64,000 bases of DNA, taken from NCBI RefSeq assembly GCF_026967575.1, contig NZ_CP114054.1, forward strand, positions 1,860,001 to 1,924,000. The letters are read 5' to 3'. The position numbers and the translations under genes are program-made. The notes under the pieces were generated by a model. The model ran no database searches, was not told the origin of the DNA, and saw nothing but the letters and a program-made list of their open reading frames with translations. This document shows, piece by piece, positions 52,730 through 61,223 of this stretch; the stretch's first letter is position 1; each line of letters begins with the position of its first letter. The DNA is from Aurantiacibacter sp. MUD11. Lineage in GTDB: Bacteria > Pseudomonadota > Alphaproteobacteria > Sphingomonadales > Sphingomonadaceae.

Positions 52730-54253
52730 TTACGCCTTGAGCAGCCCTTCTTCGCGGATCTTCTCGCGCCAGTGCAACGGGGCCAGCGTGTGGACGTTGT
52801 TGCCCTCGCTATCGACGGCGACCGTCACCGGCATGTCCTTCACGGTGAATTCGTAGATCGCTTCCATGCCCAGGTCCTCGAAAGCGATGACCTTCGAATC
52901 CTTGATCGCCCGGCTGACGAGATAGGCCGCGCCACCCGTCGCCATCAGGTAGGCCACCTTGAAGCGGCTGATTACCTCGACGGCATCGTGCCCGCGCTCG
53001 GCCTTGCCGATCATGGCCAGCAGGCCGAGATCGCACATCATCTCGGTGAACTTGTCCATACGGGTGGCGGTGGTCGGGCCGGCGGGGCCGACAACTTCGC
53101 CCATCACCGGGTCGACCGGACCGACATAATAAATGGCGCGACCGCGGAAGTCGCAGGGCAGTTCCTCACCCCGCTCGAGCATGTCCTTGATGCGCTTGTG
53201 CGCGGCATCGCGCCCGGTCAGCATCGAGCCGCTCAGCAGCAGGCGGTCACCGTGCTTCCAGCTGGCAACTTCCTCCGGCGTGAGGTTGTCGAGGTCGACG
53301 CGCTTGGCCTCGGCGTCCGGCTCCCACTGCACGTCGGGCCAGGCGTCGAGATCGGGCTGCGGAATGTAGGCCGGTCCGCTGCCGTCCAGCGTCACGTGCG
53401 CATGGCGCGTGGCGGCGCAGTTGGGGATCATCGCTACCGGCTTGCCCGCCGCATGGCAGGGCCAGTCGAGAATCTTCACGTCGAGCACGGTGGAGAGGCC
53501 ACCCAGCCCCTGCGCGCCGATGCCCATGGCATTGACTGCGTCGTAGATGTCGATCCGCAGCTGCTCGATATCGGTCTGCGCCCCGCGCGCCTTCAGCTGC
53601 GCCATGTCGATCGGGTCCATCAGGCTCTGCTTGGCCAGCTTCATGCAGTGTTCCGCCGTGCCGCCGATACCGATGCCCAGCATGCCTGGCGGGCACCAGC
53701 CTGCGCCCATGGAAGGAATCTGCTCGACCACCCAGTCGACGATATTGTCCGACGGGTTCATCATCTTGAACTTGGACTTGTTCTCGCTGCCCCCGCCCTT
53801 GGCGGCGACGTCGATGCCGACGGTCTTGCCCGGCACCATTTCCACGCTCAGCACGCAGGGCGTGTTGTCGCGGGTGTTGCGACGGGTGAAGGCCGGGTCC
53901 GCCAGGATCGAGGCGCGCAGCTTGTTGTCCGGGTGGTTGTAGGCGCGGCGCACGCCCTCATCGACCACTTCCTGCAGCGACTTGTCCGATTCGAGGCGGC
54001 AGTCCTGCCCCCATTTCAGGAACACGTTGACGATACCGGTGTCCTGGCAGATCGGCCGGTGGCCTTCGGCGCACATGCGGCTGTTGGTCAGGATCTGGGC
54101 GATGGCGTCCTTCGCCGCCGGGCCCTGCTCGGCCTTGTAGGCCTCTCCCAGCGCCTGGATGTAATCCATCGGGTGGTAATAGGAGATATATTGCAGCGCA
54201 TCGGCAATGGTTTCGATCAGGTCCTCTTCCCGGATGGTGATCATGTCGCTCAT
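52730..54253 (-). CDS. fumA: Fumarate hydratase, class I (Fe-S)
   Basis: A 507-residue enzyme converting fumarate to malate with a 4Fe-4S cluster. Motifs: CQDTGIVNVF, NKSKFKMMNPSDNIVDW, GAGWCPPGMLGIGIGGT, GPTTATRMDKFTEMM and GMEAIYEFTVKDMP. Cysteines in CQDTG, WCPPG and the later domain fit the cluster ligands. The start at 54253 has AGAGGAG upstream. It depends on the Fe-S machinery encoded elsewhere in this window. Confidence 0.95.
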   Translation of the reverse strand: MSDMITIREEDLIETIADALQYISYYHPMDYIQALGEAYKAEQGPAAKDAIAQILTNSRMCAEGHRPICQDTGIVNVFLKWGQDCRLESDKSLQEVVDEGVRRAYNHPDNKLRASILADPAFTRRNTRDNTPCVLSVEMVPGKTVGIDVAAKGGGSENKSKFKMMNPSDNIVDWVVEQIPSMGAGWCPPGMLGIGIGGTAEHCMKLAKQSLMDPIDMAQLKARGAQTDIEQLRIDIYDAVNAMGIGAQGLGGLSTVLDVKILDWPCHAAGKPVAMIPNCAATRHAHVTLDGSGPAYIPQPDLDAWPDVQWEPDAEAKRVDLDNLTPEEVASWKHGDRLLLSGSMLTGRDAAHKRIKDMLERGEELPCDFRGRAIYYVGPVDPVMGEVVGPAGPTTATRMDKFTEMMCDLGLLAMIGKAERGHDAVEVISRFKVAYLMATGGAAYLVSRAIKDSKVIAFEDLGMEAIYEFTVKDMPVTVAVDSEGNNVHTLAPLHWREKIREEGLLKA

Positions 54254-54421
54254 CGTCGCTGTGCTCCTCTTGGTCGATTGGCCCATAGTCCTGCGATGGC
54301 CTTCGCGTCAAAACGCTTTCGCCAGTGCATGCAAAGCTACGTTTTGTGACAATCCGGCCATTGCGAGCAGCGCGTGCACACCGTAAGGCACTCCGCGTTC
54401 GTAACCGACGAGAATTGACCC

Positions 54422-55048
54422 TTGCCGACCGCAGATCCCCTCGACGCCGCAGAAGCTGCCAACACCAGCAGCGGCAATCCCGCCCGTCGCGCCATGATCG
54501 ACAGCCAGCTGCGCACCAGCGGCGTGAACGCGCCGTTCGTGCTGAAGCGCATGAACCAGGTCGCGCGCGAAGACTTTGTTCCCGCCGCCAGCCGCGGCAT
54601 CGCCTACATGGATCGCTCGATCCGGCTGGAGAACGGCCATGCGCTGCCCGCCCCGCTGGTACAGGGCAAGATGCTGGAAGAGGCCGACCCGCGCGGTACC
54701 GAAAAGGCCATCGTGGTCGATTCGGGTACCGGCTACCTCGCCGAACTGTTCAAGCCGCTGGTGGCCGAGCTGACCGTGCTGAGCGCGGAAGAAGCCGTCG
54801 GCACCGGCCGCAAGGGCAAGGGTGCGGACCTGCTGGTAATCGATGGCGCGGTAGAGGAAATCCCTTCCGGTCTCGCCAAGCGACTGGCCGACGGTGGCCG
54901 CATCGTGACCGGCATCGTCGACGATGGCGGCGTCACCCGGCTCGCCGTGGGTCGCAAGACCGCTGCCGGCGTCTCGCTGCTGCCGGTCTATGACGTAGGC
55001 ATTCCCAAGCTGCCCGAATTCGACGCCCCGAAAGGCTGGACCTTCTGA
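54422..55048 (+). CDS. Shortened protein-L-isoaspartate O-methyltransferase-like protein
   Basis: A 208-residue member of the PCMT family starting with TTG at 54422 (ATG at 54494 would remove a conserved lead-in). The front half is typical: ARRAMIDSQLRTSGVN, REDFVPAASRGIAYMDRSI, LPAPLVQGKMLE. The SAM-binding motif reads VVDSGTGYLAELF in place of the usual E/DxGxGxG, and about 35 residues that normally lie between motifs I and II are missing. Catalysis is doubtful. It ends 2 bp before tolC, as in many alphaproteobacteria. Confidence 0.75.
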   Translation: MPTADPLDAAEAANTSSGNPARRAMIDSQLRTSGVNAPFVLKRMNQVAREDFVPAASRGIAYMDRSIRLENGHALPAPLVQGKMLEEADPRGTEKAIVVDSGTGYLAELFKPLVAELTVLSAEEAVGTGRKGKGADLLVIDGAVEEIPSGLAKRLADGGRIVTGIVDDGGVTRLAVGRKTAAGVSLLPVYDVGIPKLPEFDAPKGWTF

Positions 55049-55050
55049 TC

Positions 55051-56511
55051 ATGCGTACCCGCAGCGTCATCCCGGGCCTGCTCGCTGGCGTTTGCCTGCT
55101 GGCTACGCCTGCACAGGCGGAAACGCTCAAGGAAGCGCTGCTCCGCGCCTACGAGGACAACCCGACGCTGCTTGCTGCCCGCGCCCAGCAGCGCGCGACC
55201 GACGAGGGCGTGGTGATCCAGCGCTCGCAGGCGCTTCCCTCGGTGACAACCTCGGCCACCTATTCGGAATTCCTGCAGCAGAACTCCGTCAGCTTCATCT
55301 CGCCCGAGCGGCAGCTGAACGCCAGTGTCGACCTCAGCCTGCCGATCTACCAGGGCGGCGCGGTGCGCAACGGCATCCTGGCCGCAGAGAATCGCGTCGA
55401 AGCCGGACGCGCCGACTTGCGCAGCACCGAAAGTGCCGTGTTCACCGATGTCGTCACCAACTACATGAACGTCATCCAGAACGAGGCGATCGTGGAATTG
55501 GCGGCCAACAACGTCGAGGTGCTGGAGATCAATCTGCAGGCCACCTCCGACCGGTTCGAGATCGGCGACCTGACCCGCACCGACGTGGCGCAATCGGAAA
55601 GCCGACTTGCAATCGCCCGCGGTGACCTACGCACTGCCGAGGCCAACCTGGTCAATGCCAGGGAACGCTACATCGCCGCCGTCGGTGCCGCCCCAACCGA
55701 CCTGGAGCCTCCACCGCCGTTGCCCGGCCTCCCGGCCAGTCCCGACGAGGCCGTGGCCGTCGCGCTGGAGAACAACCCCGACCTGATCGCCGCAATCGAA
55801 CGTGCCGACGCCGCCGGTTTCGATATCGAGGTCGCGGGTTCCGGTCGCCTCCCGACGGTGAGCCTGTTCACCAACGGGGGCTACCAGAACTTCCTTGGCA
55901 CGCTGGGTTCGATCACCGGCGCACCGGCAGACCAGACATCCACCAACGCGACAGCGGGCGTCCGCCTGTCGCTGCCGATCTTCCAGGGTGGCCGCGTCGC
56001 CGCGCAACAGCGGCAGGCGACCGCCCAGGCCGAGGCCGCGCTGGAACAGGTTATCGCGACAGAGCGGAGCATCATCGCACAGACCCGCGCCATCTATTCC
56101 AGCTGGCGCGCAGCGAATGCGATCATCGCTTCCAGTGAGGCCGCCGTTGCCGCCGCCGAGCTCAGCCTCGAGGGCGTTCGCGCCGAGAACACCGTCGGCA
56201 ATCGCTCGATTCTCGACATTCTCGACGCCCAGCAGGAACTGCTGCGGGCGCAGGTCCAGCTCGTCACCGCGCGACGCAACGCCTATGTTGCGGGCTTCTC
56301 GCTGTTGGCCATCATGGGCAAGGCCGAGGCACGCGACCTCGGGCTGGGCGAAGACGGCGTGCTTTACGACCCGGTCGACAATTACGAGCGCGTGCGCCGC
56401 ATCGTGTGGGACTGGCACTGGGATCCGGACCCGGTCGCCACCAGTTCGCGCACCGTTGACATCCCCGCACCTGACGGAGAAGTTGCCGATACGGAATCAG
56501 CGGGGGACTGA
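55051..56511 (+). CDS. tolC: TolC-family outer membrane efflux protein
   Basis: A 486-residue outer-membrane channel for type I secretion and efflux. A signal peptide (cleavage after PAQAE) leads to the two OEP repeats with long coiled-coil helices, e.g. LKEALLRAYEDNPTLLAARAQ, DVVTNYMNVIQNEAIVELAANN, DLTRTDVAQSESRLAIARGDL and NRSILDILDAQQELLRAQVQ. The C-terminal tail is acidic. Length is normal. The popZ-like gene starts directly after the stop. Confidence 0.95.
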   Translation: MRTRSVIPGLLAGVCLLATPAQAETLKEALLRAYEDNPTLLAARAQQRATDEGVVIQRSQALPSVTTSATYSEFLQQNSVSFISPERQLNASVDLSLPIYQGGAVRNGILAAENRVEAGRADLRSTESAVFTDVVTNYMNVIQNEAIVELAANNVEVLEINLQATSDRFEIGDLTRTDVAQSESRLAIARGDLRTAEANLVNARERYIAAVGAAPTDLEPPPPLPGLPASPDEAVAVALENNPDLIAAIERADAAGFDIEVAGSGRLPTVSLFTNGGYQNFLGTLGSITGAPADQTSTNATAGVRLSLPIFQGGRVAAQQRQATAQAEAALEQVIATERSIIAQTRAIYSSWRAANAIIASSEAAVAAAELSLEGVRAENTVGNRSILDILDAQQELLRAQVQLVTARRNAYVAGFSLLAIMGKAEARDLGLGEDGVLYDPVDNYERVRRIVWDWHWDPDPVATSSRTVDIPAPDGEVADTESAGD

Positions 56512-56994
56512 ATGCGGCAGGAAGGCGAACCGTCAGTCGAGGAAATCCTCGAATCGATCAAGAAAGTGATCGCGCGCGATGCGCAGGAGGCGCAGGTGGC
56601 TTCCGCTCCGCGCAAGCGTGCCGGCCTTGTCGCGCAGGAAGAGAACGAGCCGGAAGACGTGCTCGACCTTGGCGTGATCGGTTCCGCCATCGGCGACGAC
56701 GATCCCAGCGAAGAGCTGATCGAGGAAGACGCCACTGACGAGGAATCGCCGGACGAAAGCCTGACCACCGATCGCGCCGCCGAAGCCATGCGCCAGTCGC
56801 TGGCGGCACTGGCCATGCTCGCCGAACCGCCTGCCAAGCCGCAGATCGTGCGGCAGGGCGAAACATCGCTGGAAGGCATGGTGCGTGAAATGCTGCGGCC
56901 GATGCTGGCCCAGTGGCTCGATGCCAACCTCCCCGACATGGTCGAGCGGCTGGTGAAGGCCGAAATCGCACGTATCGCGGGCAAGAAGCGCTGA
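56512..56994 (+). CDS. popZ: PopZ-like pole-organising protein (DUF2497)
   Basis: A 160-residue protein with the PopZ layout: a short conserved N-terminal helix ([18 protein letters not shown]), an acidic disordered middle (about residues 40-90), and a conserved C-terminal helical block ([29 protein letters not shown]). In Caulobacter PopZ builds the polar microdomain that holds the chromosome origin. Location after tolC is the known alphaproteobacterial arrangement. It starts on the base after the tolC stop. Confidence 0.85.
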   Translation: MRQEGEPSVEEILESIKKVIARDAQEAQVASAPRKRAGLVAQEENEPEDVLDLGVIGSAIGDDDPSEELIEEDATDEESPDESLTTDRAAEAMRQSLAALAMLAEPPAKPQIVRQGETSLEGMVREMLRPMLAQWLDANLPDMVERLVKAEIARIAGKKR

Positions 56995-57359
56995 CTGCAA
57001 CCAAGGACATTTCCAAGGCCGAACGCGCGCTCGCCAAGATCGGCGGCGACGTGATCGAGCGGCATATCTTCATCTGCGCCCTGTCCGACAAGGGGAAGTG
57101 CTGTCAGCGCGACGTGGGCGAGCGTTCGTGGAAGTACCTCAAGCGACGCCTCAAGGAACTCGGCCTTGCCGGCAAGGGCGGCATCCAGCGCACCAAGGCC
57201 GACTGCCTGCAAGTGTGCGAGGCCGGGCCGATCGCCATCGTCTGGCCGGATCGCGTATGGTATCATTCCTGTTCGGAAGAGGTGCTGGAACGGATCATCC
57301 AGCAACACCTGATCGGCGGGACGCCGGTCGAGGAATTCCGGCTCTACCCCGAATCCTGA
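56991..57359 (+). CDS. 2Fe-2S ferredoxin-domain protein (thioredoxin-like ferredoxin)
   Basis: A protein of about 122 residues of the thioredoxin-fold 2Fe-2S ferredoxin type. Cysteines fit the cluster: [12 protein letters not shown] early and [12 protein letters not shown] later, then VWYHSC. The start is unsure. Homology-like sequence ([18 protein letters not shown]) begins before the GTG at 57051, and the only nearby option is CTG at 56991, which overlaps the popZ stop as CTGA. A GTG at 56913 would overlap popZ by 82 bp. Electron-transfer partner unknown. Confidence 0.75.
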   Translation: MTATKDISKAERALAKIGGDVIERHIFICALSDKGKCCQRDVGERSWKYLKRRLKELGLAGKGGIQRTKADCLQVCEAGPIAIVWPDRVWYHSCSEEVLERIIQQHLIGGTPVEEFRLYPES

Positions 57360-57688
57360 TCGCGCCAGCCGATGGTGCGGCGATCCTTCGGCTTCTGCTG
57401 CGGATCAAGCTCGTCGAGCGAATTCTCTACCGAGGCATCATGCCCGGTGCCGCTGGAGAGGAAGACCAGCCCCATCAGCGCGCTCATCAGCAGCATGGAA
57501 AAGCCGATGCCCAGCGCCGTGGCGATGAAGAAGTGCGGCGAAACCTCGTCCACCTGCCGATAGATGATCACCAGCGCGATGATCACCACGCCCAGCGTGA
57601 TGCCCATCATCAGCCGCATCAGCCGCCGGAACCGCGCCCAGGCGAATGCGGCGTTTTCCGGATCGTCGAGGGGGGATCGCTTCGCCAT
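57344..57688 (-). CDS. Small membrane protein of unknown function
   Basis: A 114-residue protein with two hydrophobic segments (about residues 27-45 and 56-78) separated by a short loop, and an acidic and then basic C-terminus. Start at 57688 is preferred; ATG at 57700 is also possible. Its 3' end overlaps the 2Fe-2S gene end by 16 bp in convergent orientation. No family recognised. Confidence 0.6.
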   Translation of the reverse strand: MAKRSPLDDPENAAFAWARFRRLMRLMMGITLGVVIIALVIIYRQVDEVSPHFFIATALGIGFSMLLMSALMGLVFLSSGTGHDASVENSLDELDPQQKPKDRRTIGWRDQDSG

Positions 57689-57815
57689 GGGGCGCGCCAT
57701 GCCCTTTGCCGCGCGTGCTGGCAATGGCGACCAAGATCCGATTTGCGCAGGCCAGCCCACTCGTGGCACAATCGCGGCAAGCTCCGCCAAGTGAGTCCAG
57801 AACAGGAGAGCATGC

Positions 57816-58244
57816 ATGTCCGTCCGCAAGATCCTCGAAGGTCGCGATCCCGCGGTAGTTTCCTGCACCCCGCAAGACAGCGTCCACACCGCCGCAAAAC
57901 TGCTGGCGGAGAAACGCATCGGTGCGCTGCCGGTGCTCGAAGGTGGTGGAATCGCGGGGATCTTTTCCGAACGTGACCTGCTCTACTGCGTCGCCCGCGA
58001 CGGCGCGAGCGTACTGGAGCGGGCCGTGAGCGAAGTCATGACGTCGCCGGCGATCACTATTGAAGCCGATACGGACGCGCTGAAGGCCCTGTCGCTGATG
58101 ACTCGGCGCCGGATTCGCCACCTTCCGGTGTTGGATGGCGGGGCCATGGTCGGCTTCGTTTCCATCGGCGACCTGGTGAAATATCGCATGGGCATTATCG
58201 AGGCCGAGGCCGAGCAGATGCGCGAATATATCACCAGCGCCTGA
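57816..58244 (+). CDS. Two-CBS-domain protein
   Basis: A 142-residue protein made of a CBS pair: residues about 8-60 (VVSCTPQDSVHTAAKLLAEKRIGALPVLE, GIFSERDLL) and about 75-130 (SPAITIEADTDALKALSLMTRRRIRHLPVLDGG, GFVSIGDLVKYR). Such pairs bind adenosine nucleotides. There is no other domain. GGAGAG precedes the start. Partner unknown. Confidence 0.92.
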   Translation: MSVRKILEGRDPAVVSCTPQDSVHTAAKLLAEKRIGALPVLEGGGIAGIFSERDLLYCVARDGASVLERAVSEVMTSPAITIEADTDALKALSLMTRRRIRHLPVLDGGAMVGFVSIGDLVKYRMGIIEAEAEQMREYITSA

Positions 58245-58288
58245 GACTGGTGCTTGAGAGGGCGGCTCACCGCTCCTAGATAACCGGC

Positions 58289-58618
58289 ATGACCACGCCC
58301 CTCACCCTTACCGAGTCCGCCGCGACGCGTGTCGGCCTGATTGCCAAGAAGCAGGGCAAGCCTGCCGTGCTGCGCCTGTCGGTCGAAGGCGGGGGCTGTT
58401 CGGGCTTCCAGTACAAGTTCGACCTCGACGATGGCCCGGAGACCGACGACGTGGTGAGCGAGACCGCCGGCGTGAAGCTGGTGGTCGATCCCGTGAGCCT
58501 GGAACTGGTGGCCGGCAGCACCGTCGATTTCGTCGAATCGCTGGGTGGTGCGGCCTTCCGGGTGGAAAATCCGAACGCGGCGGCAGGTTGCGGTTGCGGT
58601 TCCAGCTTCGGCATCTAG
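58289..58618 (+). CDS. erpA: A-type Fe-S carrier, ErpA-like
   Basis: A 109-residue carrier with the three cysteines in GGGCSGFQY and CGCGSSF. The short form without N-terminal extension and the sequence ESLGGAAFRVENPNAAAGCG fit ErpA better than the SUF-linked SufA at 26267. ErpA-type proteins hand clusters to essential apo-enzymes. It precedes xthA by 10 bp. Confidence 0.92.
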   Translation: MTTPLTLTESAATRVGLIAKKQGKPAVLRLSVEGGGCSGFQYKFDLDDGPETDDVVSETAGVKLVVDPVSLELVAGSTVDFVESLGGAAFRVENPNAAAGCGCGSSFGI

Positions 58619-58628
58619 GGTCGCAGGC

Positions 58629-59414
58629 GTGAAAATCGCCAGCTTCAACATCAACGGTATCAAGGCGCGCCTGCCGCGCCTCAAGGAATGGCTCGAGGAA
58701 ACGCGCCCTGCGGTTGCCTGCCTGCAGGAAATCAAGAGCATGGACGAGAACTTCCCGGCCAGCGAGTTCGAGGACATCGGCTACCAGGCGATCTGGCACG
58801 GACAGAAGAGCTTCAATGGCGTGGCGATCCTCGCTGACGGACAAGCGCCGGTGGAGAAGAAGCGCGGCCTCGGCATCGACGGACCCAACGACGGTGAAGG
58901 CGAACAGGCGCGCTACCTCGAAGCCGACGTCAACGGCATTCGCGTGTGCAACCTCTACTTACCCAACGGCAATCCGCAGCCGGGGCCGAAGTTCGACTAC
59001 AAGCTGGACTGGATGAAGTTGCTGCGCGAACGGATGCAGGAACTGCTCGCCGCCGAACAGCCGACCGTGGTGCTGGGCGACTTCAACGTCATCCCGGAAG
59101 ACAAGGACGTCTGGTCTGTGAAGGCCATGGCCGACGACGCGCTGATGCAGCCCGCATCGCGCGATGCCTACGCACGCCTCTTGGGCGATGGCTGGACCGA
59201 CGCGATCGACACGCTCAACCCGCGCGGCGGGGTATGGACCTATTGGGACTACCAGGCCGGTGCCTGGCCCAAGGACCACGGCTTCCGCATCGACCACCTG
59301 CTGCTGTCACCGCAGGCGGCAGACCGCCTCGTCGCCGCCGGCGTCGACAAGGAATATCGCGGACGCGAGAAGGCCAGCGATCACGCCCCCGTCTGGGTAG
59401 AGTTGAAAGATTGA
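58629..59414 (+). CDS. xthA: Exodeoxyribonuclease III
   Basis: A 261-residue AP endonuclease of base-excision repair, starting with GTG at 58629. Motifs: KIASFNINGIKARL, CLQEIKSMDENFP, NLYLPNGNP, VVLGDFNVIPEDKDVW, FRIDHLLLS and ASDHAPVWVEL, the last containing the catalytic histidine. Length is standard. A dispersed repeat begins 9 bp after its stop in the opposite orientation. Confidence 0.95.
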   Translation: MKIASFNINGIKARLPRLKEWLEETRPAVACLQEIKSMDENFPASEFEDIGYQAIWHGQKSFNGVAILADGQAPVEKKRGLGIDGPNDGEGEQARYLEADVNGIRVCNLYLPNGNPQPGPKFDYKLDWMKLLRERMQELLAAEQPTVVLGDFNVIPEDKDVWSVKAMADDALMQPASRDAYARLLGDGWTDAIDTLNPRGGVWTYWDYQAGAWPKDHGFRIDHLLLSPQAADRLVAAGVDKEYRGREKASDHAPVWVELKD

Positions 59415-59423
59415 ACGCGCGCC

Positions 59424-59520
59424 GCGGTCGCCCGAGCGACCACAAGGCCAAACGGTCATCCGCAGCGGGCGCAGCCGTGCGGCGTCGCTAGCGCGGACGC
59501 TCCGGCGGATGCCGGAGCGA
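59424..59520 (-). repeat. Dispersed hairpin repeat, copy 2 (downstream of the SleB-type gene)
   Basis: Read on the minus strand, the element starts with the hairpin CGCTCCGGC (59519-59511), loop ATCC, GCCGGAGCG (59506-59498). Next comes GTCC-GCGCTAG, a near copy of the block GGCTGCGCCCGCTGCG (about 59476-59461), and a hairpin GGTCGC-TCGG-GCGACC (about 59440-59425). Compared with copy 1 at 12366, the first hairpin arms differ at most positions but still pair fully, which is covariation. It begins 11 nt after the stop of the SleB-type gene. Confidence 0.7.
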
Positions 59521-59530
59521 AACGCAAACA

Positions 59531-60196
59531 TTACCGATAGAAGATGTGCCGGTTGATCGTGGCGCGCGCGGTCATGCGGCCGGCCCAGCGCGGACGCACG
59601 TAAGTCGCGTGGAAATAGAGCGAGTCTTCGGCTTCACTCTCCCACAGGTCGCGGTGCGCGATGCGGGCGATGGCCTTGGCGCGATCCCAGGCGGCCGAAC
59701 CGTGGTTCGGGGTGGGAATGCGACCGCCGCGCACGAAGGAGAACTGCGCGCGCTGGGTGACCACCGAGCAGTAGTCGTCCGGGAAGAGCGCGCTTTCGGC
59801 ACGGTTGATGACGACCGTGGCCACGGCCAGCTGGCCATCCAGCGGCTCACCACGCGATTCGAAATAGACGGCCTGCGCGAGGCACATCATGTCACGGCTC
59901 AGTTCGCCATCGGTATCGATGGTGGAAACCAGTTCGCGCAGGGATGCAGCGTCGCTGGCCTGGGGAGCTTCCTCGGCGGATTCTTCCGGCACATCCTGCA
60001 CGACTTCGTTCATCACGAAGCGGATGGCGGGTTCGGAACCCTCGAGGGACTCGGCAATTTCATTATCGACCGTTTCGAGCACTTCGGGCTCCGCCTGGTC
60101 CTGGGCAATGGCGCCGCTACCGCTGGCGCCGAAACTGGTGGCAATCAAAATGGCAGCCAGGGCGCCCGCCCCGACGTGCTTGTTAGCAATCTTCAT
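59531..60196 (-). CDS. SleB-type cell wall hydrolase
   Basis: A 221-residue exported protein. Signal peptide (cleavage near GAIAQD, residue 32), an acidic linker (residues 34-85), then a hydrolase domain of the SleB/CwlJ family: MMCLAQAVYFESRGEPLDGQLAVATVVINR, CSVVTQRAQFSFVRGGR and YFHATYVRPRWA. The glutamate in YFESRGE is the likely catalytic residue. It probably cuts peptidoglycan. It has a long leader and a candidate promoter at 60378-60405. Confidence 0.88.
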   Translation of the reverse strand: MKIANKHVGAGALAAILIATSFGASGSGAIAQDQAEPEVLETVDNEIAESLEGSEPAIRFVMNEVVQDVPEESAEEAPQASDAASLRELVSTIDTDGELSRDMMCLAQAVYFESRGEPLDGQLAVATVVINRAESALFPDDYCSVVTQRAQFSFVRGGRIPTPNHGSAAWDRAKAIARIAHRDLWESEAEDSLYFHATYVRPRWAGRMTARATINRHIFYR

Positions 60197-60377
60197 CGAT
60201 CCCGTTGCTCAGGGCGGTGAGAGACACATGCAGGCCTGCGGATGCGGTACTTGTCAGTTCCGTCTATTCCCCGCGATCCGTCCCTAACGGACCTGCTGGT
60301 CGTCTCCCCGTCTGCGCGCTGTCCAGCCTCGCCTTATTGCGATACCAAACAACCTACGCTCTCGGAAAGTTGCGGGG

Positions 60378-60405
60378 CAGATAGCTTCAAAAGTTGCGAT
60401 GTCAA
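60378..60405 (-). promoter_or_regulatory. Candidate promoter of the SleB-type gene
   Basis: On the minus strand TTGACA (60405-60400), a perfect -35, is followed after 16 bp by TATCTG (60383-60378). The site overlaps the stop of the DUF1491 gene. A transcript from here would have a leader of about 175 nt, including a TCCGT-TAGGG-ACGGA hairpin. Confidence 0.45.
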
Positions 60406-60743
60406 CTAATAGACGAGTCGAGTCCGAGAAATCTTTCTGCGTTCTCGATGTCCAGCTCAACGATCCAGAGGTCGTCGTCCTGCTTCCCCCGACGCTGGTA
60501 CCATTCGGTGAAATCCAGCGGGTTTTCAGGGTCTTGCTCTTTAGATTGCGTCCATTTGCGGGTGCCGTCGAGCTGCGGCATGCGCTCGTAGGCGCGCGCC
60601 GGAGTGGCCCGGTGGCAACACACGACCATGATTGTCCCCGCGTCGCGTTCACCCTTTGAAATTACCATTCCGAAGCCGCCGGCGGTCTCCACCGCGCGGA
60701 TCAGGCCGGTAACTTCCAGGTGAGCGGGAATGCGATCATCCAT
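60402..60743 (-). CDS. DUF1491-family protein
   Basis: A 113-residue, probably cytosolic protein with the DUF1491 pattern: RIPAHLEVTGLIRAVETAGGFGMV, GERDAGTIMVV and a C-terminal DDDLWIVELDIENAERFLG. No enzymatic motif is seen. It follows the thioesterase gene by 6 bp, so the two and ptsN form one unit. Function unknown. Confidence 0.82.
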   Translation of the reverse strand: MDDRIPAHLEVTGLIRAVETAGGFGMVISKGERDAGTIMVVCCHRATPARAYERMPQLDGTRKWTQSKEQDPENPLDFTEWYQRRGKQDDDLWIVELDIENAERFLGLDSSIS

Positions 60744-60749
60744 GCGCGG

Positions 60750-61223
60750 TCATTCGGGCTGGTGGTATCCGGGCAGGCCCGACAGCGCGATGTGCGAGCG
60801 CATGAAGGTGCCCGTGCCACGGCCGATTTCCTCGCCTTCCTCGTCGGTAAGGTGTGCTTCGGCGATGAAGACCCGCCGTTTGCCGCTGATCCAGCGCCCC
60901 TCGGCCACGACCCTGCCGGTGCGCAGGGGCTTGGTGAAATGCAGGTTGAAACCGGTGGTCAGCAGGAATCGATCCGACACCAGCGAATTGGCCGCGTAGA
61001 AGGCGGCATCGTCGAGCATCTTGAAATAGAGCGTGCCGTGCGTCGCCCCGGCAGCATGAAAGAAGCGCTCGTTGGCGGTGAAGCTTATGCGGGCGCGGCC
61101 CGGTTCGGAAATTTCAAGCCGCGATTCGAACAGGTCGTTGATCGGCGCGGAGGCGTAGAGCTGCTCCAGCGCACGGAAATGCGCTTGCTGACCGTTTCCG
61201 GCAGGTGCCTCAGGCGGCGTCAC
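60750..61223 (-). CDS. PaaI-family hotdog thioesterase
   Basis: A 157-residue hotdog-fold protein. Features: NERFFHAAGATHGTLYFKMLDDAAFYAAN (helix with substrate-facing residues) and FLLTTGFNLHFTKPLRTGRVVAEGRW, then GTGTFMRS. Probable acyl-CoA hydrolase; the substrate is unknown. The start overlaps the ptsN end by 14 bp. Confidence 0.82.
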   Translation of the reverse strand: MTPPEAPAGNGQQAHFRALEQLYASAPINDLFESRLEISEPGRARISFTANERFFHAAGATHGTLYFKMLDDAAFYAANSLVSDRFLLTTGFNLHFTKPLRTGRVVAEGRWISGKRRVFIAEAHLTDEEGEEIGRGTGTFMRSHIALSGLPGYHQPE

